Shown here piece by piece: positions 58,324-64,000 of a stretch of DNA of 64,000 bases. The translations under genes were made by a program, and so were the position numbers. The notes beneath the pieces were generated by a model. It was not told the origin of the DNA. It ran no database searches and saw only the letters and a program-made list of their open reading frames with translations. Location of the stretch: positions 1 through 64,000 of the forward strand of contig CAZWJF010000012.1 of NCBI GenBank assembly GCA_964634325.1. The letters are read 5' to 3'. How positions within the stretch are numbered: position 1 is the first letter of the stretch; each line of letters begins with the position of its first letter. Source of the stretch: JAJXWB01 sp964634325 (GTDB lineage: Bacteria; Pseudomonadota; Alphaproteobacteria; Rhizobiales; Beijerinckiaceae).

Positions 58324-59622
58324 ATGGAAGGGGCGATAGGCGAGCCTCTGTCGATCAACCTCTGGGTCGCGATCGGCATCGTCGCAGTTTGCATTCTGCT
58401 GTCGGCCTTTTTCGCCGGCTCCGAGACGGCGTTGACCGCGGCCTCCCGGGCGCGGATGCACACGCTGGAGAAGGCGGGAGACAAGAGGGCGGCGATCGTC
58501 AACAGGCTGTTGCAGTCGCGCGACCGCTTCATCGGCGCGATGCTGCTCGGCAACACGCTGGTGAATATCGCTTCTTCAGCGGTCGCCACCAGCCTGCTGG
58601 TGGCGCTGGTCGGCGACAAGGGCGCCATTTACGCGACCTTCCTGATGACGGCGTTGTTGCTGGTTTTCGCCGAAGTCATGCCGAAAACGCTGGCGATCAA
58701 TTTTCCTGACCGAATGTCCCTGGCGGTCGCTCGCGCGGTGGCCTTCGTCGTCGCCGTCTTCGGACCGATCCTCGTCGCGGTCGAAGCAATCGTTCATGTG
58801 TTCCTGAAGGGAGTCGGGGTCAGAATCGGCGAGGGACAGTCGATGATCGCCGGCCACGACGAGCTCAAGAGCACCGTCGATCTGTTGCATCAGGAGGGCG
58901 GCGTCGCGCGCGCCGACCGCGACATGTTCGGCGGGCTGCTGGACCTCAACGAGCTTTCGGTCTCCGACGTGATGGTCCACAGAACGAAGATGGCGGCGGT
59001 CAACGCCGATCTGCCGCCGCGCGACCTAGTGCGCGAGGTGCTCGCCTCGCCCTATACGCGGCTGCCGCTGTGGCGCGGGCAGCCCGAAAACATCATCGGC
59101 GTGCTCCATGCGAAAGATTTGCTGCGCGGGCTCGAGACGCTCAGGGATCCGGACAAGCTGCGGATCGACGACATCGCGCTCGACCCCTGGTTCGTGCCGG
59201 ACACGACCTCGCTCGGCGACCAGCTCCAGGCGTTCCGCAAGCGCAAGATGCACTTCGCCCTGGTCGTCGACGAGTATGGCGTGGTGATGGGCCTCGTCAC
59301 GCTCGAGGACATTCTCGAGGAAATCGTCGGCGATATCAGGGACGAGCACGACGTAGCGGCGCAGGGCGTCCGGCAAATGCCCGACGGCGGCGTCATCCTC
59401 GACGGCGGCGTGCCGATTCGCGACCTCAATCGAATCATGGACTGGCGTCTGCCGGACGAGGAGGCGACGACGATCGCCGGTCTGGTGATTCACGAGGCGC
59501 GCATGATTCCCGAGCCCGGTCAGACGTTCACGTTCCACGGCTTCCGGTTCGAGGTGCTTCGCAAGACCCGGAACAGGATTACGTCGCTCAAGGTCACGCC
59601 GATGACGCGCGGCGCAACCTGA
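58324..59622 (+). CDS. HlyC/CorC-family (CNNM/DUF21) membrane protein with CBS domains
   Basis: A 432-residue protein with an N-terminal DUF21 membrane domain of three to four helices (about 8-185, containing FFAGSETALTAASRARM), a CBS pair (about 205-330) and a C-terminal CorC_HlyC/transporter-associated domain (about 345-428). Family members are linked to magnesium or cobalt efflux or transport; the ion is not evident here. The ATG at 58324 directly precedes the first helix. It follows aroKB on the same strand, as in many Alphaproteobacteria. Confidence 0.92.
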   Translation: MEGAIGEPLSINLWVAIGIVAVCILLSAFFAGSETALTAASRARMHTLEKAGDKRAAIVNRLLQSRDRFIGAMLLGNTLVNIASSAVATSLLVALVGDKGAIYATFLMTALLLVFAEVMPKTLAINFPDRMSLAVARAVAFVVAVFGPILVAVEAIVHVFLKGVGVRIGEGQSMIAGHDELKSTVDLLHQEGGVARADRDMFGGLLDLNELSVSDVMVHRTKMAAVNADLPPRDLVREVLASPYTRLPLWRGQPENIIGVLHAKDLLRGLETLRDPDKLRIDDIALDPWFVPDTTSLGDQLQAFRKRKMHFALVVDEYGVVMGLVTLEDILEEIVGDIRDEHDVAAQGVRQMPDGGVILDGGVPIRDLNRIMDWRLPDEEATTIAGLVIHEARMIPEPGQTFTFHGFRFEVLRKTRNRITSLKVTPMTRGAT

Positions 59623-59631
59623 CGCCCGCCG

Positions 59632-60078
59632 TCAGGCGGGCCGCCGCGCATCCAGCCAGTCGCCGAAAATTTCGTCGAGCGTCTTGAGCTGCTTTTCAGT
59701 CAGACGGTCGAAGAAATGTTCGGCCAGCGCCGCACGGCGCGTTTCGGTCATCCGCTCCAGAGTCTGTCGTCCCTCGTCCGTGATCGACACGCGCCAGCCG
59801 CGCCTGTCGTCGTCGCAGGCCACGCGCTCGATCGACCCGGCCTGGTGCATCCGGTCGAGCAAGCGCGAGACCGCAGGCTGCTCGATGCCGAGCGTCGCCT
59901 GGACCTCGAACGGCCTCATTCCCCCGGCAGCGCGTTCGAGAGCGTCCAGCGCCCGAAGCCAGAGTTCCGGCGGCAGGTCGGCTGCTTTCAACGCTGTTTC
60001 GATCGAGTTCGAGACAGCGATGTGGACCGTCGTCAGGCGACGCCAGGCGCGGGAGGCCTTCTTGCCGACTTCAGCCAT
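59632..60078 (-). CDS. MarR-family transcriptional regulator
   Basis: A 148-residue winged-helix regulator. The recognition region reads MRPFEVQATLGIEQPAVSRLLDRM, and the wing is CDDDRRGWRVSITDEGR. The ATG at 60078 is preferred because an earlier in-frame ATG (60114) lies inside a perfect palindrome that looks like the operator. It follows the NdvA-like exporter gene on the same strand. Autoregulation is likely from the palindrome's position, and control of the exporter is possible. Confidence 0.9.
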   Translation of the reverse strand: MAEVGKKASRAWRRLTTVHIAVSNSIETALKAADLPPELWLRALDALERAAGGMRPFEVQATLGIEQPAVSRLLDRMHQAGSIERVACDDDRRGWRVSITDEGRQTLERMTETRRAALAEHFFDRLTEKQLKTLDEIFGDWLDARRPA

Positions 60079-60105
60079 TTTCGGGTTTCCAGTTGCGAGC
60101 GCGAT

Positions 60106-60127
60106 TACATGCATACAAATGCATGTA
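60106..60127. promoter_or_regulatory. Palindromic operator candidate before the MarR gene
   Basis: A perfect inverted repeat with nine-base arms TACATGCAT and ATGCATGTA and a four-base ACAA spacer. It lies 28 bases before the MarR start and 20 bases after the exporter stop. Size and symmetry suit a MarR dimer. A related but imperfect sequence, ACATG followed by GCATG, occurs at about 62060-62073 upstream of the exporter. Confidence 0.65.
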
Positions 60128-60147
60128 GGGCCCAGACTGTCCAATCC

Positions 60148-61926
60148 TCAGTTCGGCGCGGGCGAGGCCGGCTGGGCTGGAGCCATGAATTGGGCGCGCG
60201 CCAATTCGGCGAATCGTCCGTTGCGGGCCACGAGATCGTCGAACGAACCGGACTCGACAATACGTCCGGCGTCGAAAACGAGAATTCGATCCGCGTTTCG
60301 GATCGTCGCGAGGCGGTGAGCGATGACGAAGGTGGTTCGCCCCTTGGTCGCGGCGTCGAGCGCGGCCTGAATCTGCCGTTCGGTCGTGGCGTCGAGCGCG
60401 CTCGTCGCTTCGTCGAAAATCATGATCGGCGGATCCTTGAGCAGCGCGCGGGCGATCGAGAGGCGCTGCCGCTCGCCGCCGGAGAGCGAACGGCCGCGTT
60501 CGCCGACCCGTGTGGCGAGGCCCTCGGATTGCCGGCCGATGAAATCCTTCGCCTGAGCGCGCTGCAGCGCCGTGTCGATCTCATCGGGGCTGGCGTCGGG
60601 CTTTCCGATCCTCAGATTTTCCTCGATCGAACGTGCAAAGAGCATCGGCTCCTGAAACACGACGCCGATGTTCCGCCTGAGCGAAACGAGCGTCAGGTCG
60701 CGGATGTCCATGCCATCGACCAGCACGCGCCCGCCGCTGGGGTCGAATACCCGGTGGAGCAGACCGAGCGTCGTCGATTTGCCCGAGCCAGTCGAACCGA
60801 CGAGCGCAATCGTCTCGCCGGGCTGCACGACGAAGGTGACGTCCGAGACGGCGTTGCGGACCCCGTCGTAGGAAAAAGTGACGTGCTCGAAAGCCACGCG
60901 TCCCTGCAGGCGGCCGGGGTCGGCGGCGCCAGGCCGGTCGGCGACCGACGGATGCGTGTCGAGCACGTCGAAGAAGCTGTTTATGCGCGGCGCATCCAGG
61001 AACAGGACGTTGACGAACCCGACCATCTGCTCGAGGCGGCCAATCAGCATCGTGGCGAAATTGATGAACGTTACGATTTCGCCGACGGTCGCCAGGTTCT
61101 GGAGGTGCAGCCAGGTGCCGACGAGAAAGATCGCGAGGATGGAGATCGTGGCCGAGGCGCGGGTCGCCACCGCGGCGACCGCCCACCAAGAAAGAACCGG
61201 CATCTGCGCGGCCAGAAGCGCGTCGATGATGCGCCGCATCGCCTGCGACTCGCTCTCGACCCGGGTAAAGCTTTGAATGACCGGAACGTTTCCCAGCGCG
61301 TCGGATGCATGTTCGGCAAGATCGGCCGAAAACCGCTCGACGCGTCCTTGCAAGGTTTCAGTCTTGCGCAGGACGAAGCTGGTCAGCAGACCAAAAGCGA
61401 CGACCAACGTCATCAGGATGGCGGCGAGCCGCCAGTTGATGAACAGGGTGAGCGGCAAGAGCACGAACAGCGCGGTGGCCGAAGCGCAGTTTTCGCGAAA
61501 GAAGGACAGCCAGAGCCCGAACATCGCCTGCGCGCCGTCGAGCATGATCTTGAGCAAGCGGCCGGAGTGCACGGAGGAGTGGAAACTCAGCGGCAGGTGC
61601 AGGACGTGATCGAAATAGGCGCCCATCATGCCGAGCCGACGGCGATGCGCCAGGCGATCCGCATGGAGCGCGACAAGAACCGAGCCGCCGATGGAGAAAA
61701 GCCCGAAACCCACCCACGCGGCCAGCATGGGCGCAAGATCGATCATCTGCAGGACGATCTTCTGGGTTTGAGCCGTCGTCAGCCGATCGATGATGCGCCC
61801 AAACAGCAGGGGCTCGGCGAACTGGGCGGCGGCGACCGCGAGATTTGCAAGCGCGAGCACAATCGCCAGACCCGCTTCAGGCGCAAGTTGCGAAAGCACC
61901 CTTCGATAGATGGCGAGAATTCGCAT
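60148..61926 (-). CDS. ndvA: NdvA/ChvA-type glucan ABC exporter (fused permease-ATPase)
   Basis: A 592-residue half-transporter. Residues 1-320 form the six-helix ABC membrane domain, starting ILAIYRRVLSQLAPEAGLAIVLALANLAVA in two blocks, followed by AQFAEPLLFGRIIDRL. Residues 335-585 form the ATPase, with Walker A GSTGSGKST, signature LSGGERQRLSIARALL and Walker B IMIFDEATSALD. This N-terminus is characteristic of NdvA/ChvA, which export cyclic beta-1,2-glucan to the periplasm. No glucan synthase (ndvB) is in the window, so the actual substrate is inferred from similarity. Two palindromes precede it. Confidence 0.85.
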   Translation of the reverse strand: MRILAIYRRVLSQLAPEAGLAIVLALANLAVAAAQFAEPLLFGRIIDRLTTAQTQKIVLQMIDLAPMLAAWVGFGLFSIGGSVLVALHADRLAHRRRLGMMGAYFDHVLHLPLSFHSSVHSGRLLKIMLDGAQAMFGLWLSFFRENCASATALFVLLPLTLFINWRLAAILMTLVVAFGLLTSFVLRKTETLQGRVERFSADLAEHASDALGNVPVIQSFTRVESESQAMRRIIDALLAAQMPVLSWWAVAAVATRASATISILAIFLVGTWLHLQNLATVGEIVTFINFATMLIGRLEQMVGFVNVLFLDAPRINSFFDVLDTHPSVADRPGAADPGRLQGRVAFEHVTFSYDGVRNAVSDVTFVVQPGETIALVGSTGSGKSTTLGLLHRVFDPSGGRVLVDGMDIRDLTLVSLRRNIGVVFQEPMLFARSIEENLRIGKPDASPDEIDTALQRAQAKDFIGRQSEGLATRVGERGRSLSGGERQRLSIARALLKDPPIMIFDEATSALDATTERQIQAALDAATKGRTTFVIAHRLATIRNADRILVFDAGRIVESGSFDDLVARNGRFAELARAQFMAPAQPASPAPN

Positions 61927-62020
61927 CGGAGAGACGAGCCAGTTGGGAATCGTGGCGTAGCGGGGGTCGTGCGCCGAGGCAACCCCTTGTGAAAATCGGC
62001 GACCGAACGTCTCCGGCGGC

Positions 62021-62059
62021 TGGTATTAAATCAATACCATCTATTTCGTATTCGAAATA
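62021..62059. promoter_or_regulatory. Two adjacent palindromes upstream of the glucan exporter
   Basis: Within an AT-rich patch about 95-135 bases before the exporter start are two perfect inverted repeats. One has arms TGGTATT and AATACCA with a five-base spacer (62021-62039). The other has arms TATTTCG and CGAAATA with a four-base spacer (62042-62059). They differ in sequence, so they may bind two different factors. The rest of 61927-62200 shows no gene. Confidence 0.5.
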
Positions 62060-62200
62060 CATGTCATTGCATGCCACTGATAAGGCGCGTTCTCCAGAAG
62101 ATAAATCCTGGCTCGCTGAATGTGAGGCGCGCAAAGCCATTACCGACGAGCCCGGCGCAACGGCGCGCGCGGGGCCGGTCGAGAGGTCGTTGTGGCCCGC

Positions 62201-63160
62201 CTATCGTGCGTCGCGCCTGCGGATGTCCGTTAGTTGTTCGCCCGCACGGCCGTCGCTCCGACGGGTCGCAGCGACCGGCGGCCGCGTCAGGTCGATCTTG
62301 CGAATAATCCTGTCCAGCGCCTGAACGGCAGGGGCCGTATCGGATTGTTGCGGGGCAAAGGCCAATATCCTGGACGGAGACGGGGCGCCGGCGCCTGGCC
62401 GGGCGTCGGGCCGCGTGGCGTCGGCGACCCGGATGTACGCGGCAGGCGCAGCGCGACGGCTGGCGGTGCGCGCAGCGCTTCTCGCCCCCGAATCGGGCGC
62501 GCGACGCAACGTGCGGTCGAGCGCGGCGAGCACCCCCTTGTTGCCGAACGTCTGAGCGTGGGAGAGCGCGACGAAATCATGTTCCCGGTAGGGAAAATGT
62601 CTGGCGCCGGCAAAGACCCGAAGGCCTTTGGTCGTGGCGACGACATCGCCCCGGCGCAGGGTCGAGTCGGTCAGATAGGCGTTGACCGGCCGCGCCGCTG
62701 CGGCGGCGGCCTTCTCGGCGATACGCTTTGCGGTCGCCGCGCCCGCCGCGCCGTCGACCGTCGTTGCGCCGGCTTTCGCCATTGGCGGCAGGCCGGTCTG
62801 CGCCAGCGCCATGCGGATGTGGGGCGCAGGCGCGCGCTTGCGCCACGCCGCGTGGAGATGGCGCGGCTTGGCGGTTCGCGCCGCGACGCGATGGGGCTTT
62901 TCGCGCGCGACAAAAGTCGGCGACTGGAACCGGAACAAAGGCGCGACCGAGGGTTGAGCCGACTGGCGGCGGCCTTCGCGCAGCAGGAAGGACATCATGC
63001 CGGCGTCGTCCGCCCGGGCTGGGGAAAGCGCCTCGGAAGACAGCCCGACCGCCGCGAACCAGCCAATCGCAAGAAGGAGAAGAACGGACAGCCGGCCGGC
63101 AGGGGACCGCCTGCAACCGGCTGTCCCGATACGCGCAACGCGCGCGAACAAATTACGCAT
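62201..63160 (-). CDS. Secreted protein of unknown function, paralogue of the protein at 7374-8120
   Basis: A 319-residue protein with an N-terminal hydrophobic segment (24-42) and signal cleavage after ARA (about residue 50). The mature protein is basic, alanine- and arginine-rich. Residues 167-186 read TLRRGDVVATTKGLRVFAGA and match the TLR-x-GD...TT-x-GLR-x-[FY]-x-GA motif of the protein at 7374-8120. FRFQ near residue 76 and a following VAREK-type basic stretch also match. The ATG at 63160 has AGGGAG seven bases before it. I recognise no named domain. It lies upstream of the exporter gene on the same strand. Confidence 0.75.
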   Translation of the reverse strand: MRNLFARVARIGTAGCRRSPAGRLSVLLLLAIGWFAAVGLSSEALSPARADDAGMMSFLLREGRRQSAQPSVAPLFRFQSPTFVAREKPHRVAARTAKPRHLHAAWRKRAPAPHIRMALAQTGLPPMAKAGATTVDGAAGAATAKRIAEKAAAAAARPVNAYLTDSTLRRGDVVATTKGLRVFAGARHFPYREHDFVALSHAQTFGNKGVLAALDRTLRRAPDSGARSAARTASRRAAPAAYIRVADATRPDARPGAGAPSPSRILAFAPQQSDTAPAVQALDRIIRKIDLTRPPVAATRRSDGRAGEQLTDIRRRDAR

Positions 63161-63414
63161 GACGCCACTCCCTGAAATGCAAAACCTGCGGTCTGCGCCG
63201 CAGCAGAAAATTGAAACCAGCCCTGCGCTCAGCGACGGCCGGGGATTCGCCCGCATCGTCGCGTCTTCAAACAAGCGCCCAGACAGGCCGCCGCTTCACG
63301 GCCTGGGTGCTGACCGCCAGAGGTTAACGTAGTTTCGCATAGCGATTCAACAGGAGTCTGACAGCGCCGCGGCGATCGCGCCGCGCTTGTTCCAATTTGA
63401 AACGCCGCTGGGAC

Positions 63415-63491
<77 letters not shown>

Positions 63492-63636
63492 GCTCCGGCG
63501 GGCTGTCTAGTCTGGCGCGACGGCGCCTGTCAATCTCAGTTTCGCGTAAAGCGCGCGCCGGCTTGCTGTCGGGCGCCGGCGCGGCTAAAGCAGCGGGCGG
63601 GACGAGCGGACGTCCATCTCAAGCAGCGGTTGGCCG

Positions 63637-63933
63637 ATGAGCGCAATTCTCGACGTTCTCCTCCTCGCCCTCGACCTCTATCAATGGGTCGTGATCGCGA
63701 CTGCGATCATGTCCTGGCTGATCGCTTTCGACGTGGTGAACACGCGCAGCGACTTCGTCCGCTCGATCTGGAACGCCCTGCTGGCGATAACCGAGCCGGT
63801 GCTGCGGCCCATCCGCAATTTCCTGCCTAATATGGGCGGGCTCGATATTTCGCCCATCGTGCTGCTGCTCGGCATCTATTTCCTGCAGCGGGTGATCGTG
63901 CGCTACCTCTATCCGTTGGCGATGGGCTACTGA
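63637..63933 (+). CDS. YggT-family membrane protein
   Basis: A 98-residue membrane protein with two hydrophobic regions (about 4-30 and 70-94) and the family pattern SWLIAFDVVNTRSDFVRSI, followed by LLAITEPVLRPIRNFLP and GGLDISPIVLLLGIYFLQ. YggT-type proteins occur with cell-division and osmotic-stress genes, but the molecular role is unclear. A DUF167 gene follows within seven bases, a common pairing (YggT-YggU). Confidence 0.93.
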   Translation: MSAILDVLLLALDLYQWVVIATAIMSWLIAFDVVNTRSDFVRSIWNALLAITEPVLRPIRNFLPNMGGLDISPIVLLLGIYFLQRVIVRYLYPLAMGY

Positions 63934-63939
63934 GGGCCC

Positions 63940-64000
63940 GTGGCGGACGCGCCCTGGCGTGAGACGCCGAACGGCGTCGCTGCCCATGTTCGCCTGACCC
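63940..64000 (+). CDS. DUF167 (YggU-type) protein, N-terminal fragment
   Basis: Only about 20 codons are inside the window. From GTG at 63940 the frame reads ADAPWRETPNGVAAHVRLT, matching the typical start of DUF167/YggU proteins (PW...GV...VRLTP). It begins four bases after the yggT stop and runs off the right edge. The function of the family is unknown. Confidence 0.7.
   Translation, partial: MADAPWRETPNGVAAHVRLT

Noticed and set aside
56367..58628. A 753-codon open frame on the minus strand across aroKB
   Set aside because: Antisense to the fusion gene and crossing into the next gene; no recognisable domain.
59716..61992. A 758-codon open frame on the plus strand across the exporter gene
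   Set aside because: Antisense to a clear ABC transporter and overlapping the MarR gene; low-complexity charged product.
61877..62140. An 87-codon minus-strand frame through the exporter's upstream palindromes
   Set aside because: It overlaps the exporter start in another frame, has no family resemblance, and the palindromic AT-rich patch looks regulatory.

Overview
The window is a gene-dense, high-GC stretch of an alphaproteobacterial chromosome, almost certainly from the Hyphomicrobiales (Rhizobiales). The evidence is the content and order of core genes: purC-purS-purQ / purL-bolA-grxD, tlpA divergent from argH-lptM-lysA, mdh-sucC-sucD-sucA-odhB-lpd, tsaD divergent from hemC-hemD, xerD-accA beside aroK-aroB, an NdvA/ChvA-type glucan exporter, and lineage proteins such as TIGR02302, DUF1476, DUF2794 and DUF4167. 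The ethylmalonyl-CoA pathway pair ccr/ecm and a fused aroKB gene suggest a methylotroph-like member (Methylocystaceae/Beijerinckiaceae), but that is inference. I see no phage, plasmid, insertion sequence or CRISPR array.

Layout. 1-5.2 kb (minus strand): start of etfB, a cobalamin adenosyltransferase, a HIG1-type membrane protein, a TIGR02302 protein, lysA and an LptM-like lipoprotein. 5.2-8.2 kb: argH, divergent tlpA, and a secreted basic protein of unknown function. 8.2-14.6 kb: grxD, bolA and the purine genes, interrupted by an oppositely oriented ompW-family gene; then a DUF1476 protein. 14.6-20.1 kb: xerC, thpR, a GDSL esterase, and an ABC ATPase/FtsX-type permease pair. 20.2-24.7 kb: a Bax-inhibitor-1/YccA gene broken by one amber codon, a DUF2794 protein, an unexplained structured interval ending in an orphan terminator, htpG and prmC. 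24.7-28.9 kb: a 468-base structured gap, a DUF4167 protein and clpB. 28.9-35.8 kb: uppP, divergent ecm and ccr, a BrkB-type protein, a DMT transporter and a small membrane protein.

35.8-45 kb is a complete TCA-cycle cluster: lpd, odhB, sucA, sucD, sucC and mdh, with a bipartite palindromic repeat between lpd and odhB. 45-52.6 kb: a TetR regulator, zapE, an EVE-domain protein, gpsA, a secreted phospholipase-D-like protein, tsaD, then hemC, hemD and an SDR oxidoreductase. 52.6-64 kb: a lipoprotein L,D-transpeptidase, accA, xerD, a 48-residue TTG-start membrane protein, the aroKB fusion, a CorC/HlyC-type protein, a MarR regulator with a perfect palindrome before it, the NdvA-like exporter, a second secreted protein sharing a motif with the one at 7.4 kb, tRNA-Ala(CGC), YggT and the start of a DUF167 protein.

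Functional links. Adenosylcobalamin from the adenosyltransferase is the cofactor of ethylmalonyl-CoA mutase, and ccr and ecm are divergent from one control region. The TCA cluster receives the C4 and C2 products of that pathway. Cell-envelope functions recur: uppP, the L,D-transpeptidase, NdvA and ompW.

The best leads for new biology are the orphan-terminator region upstream of htpG, the leader before the DUF4167 gene, the pair of secreted paralogues, the amber-interrupted BI-1 gene and several clean palindromes beside regulators.
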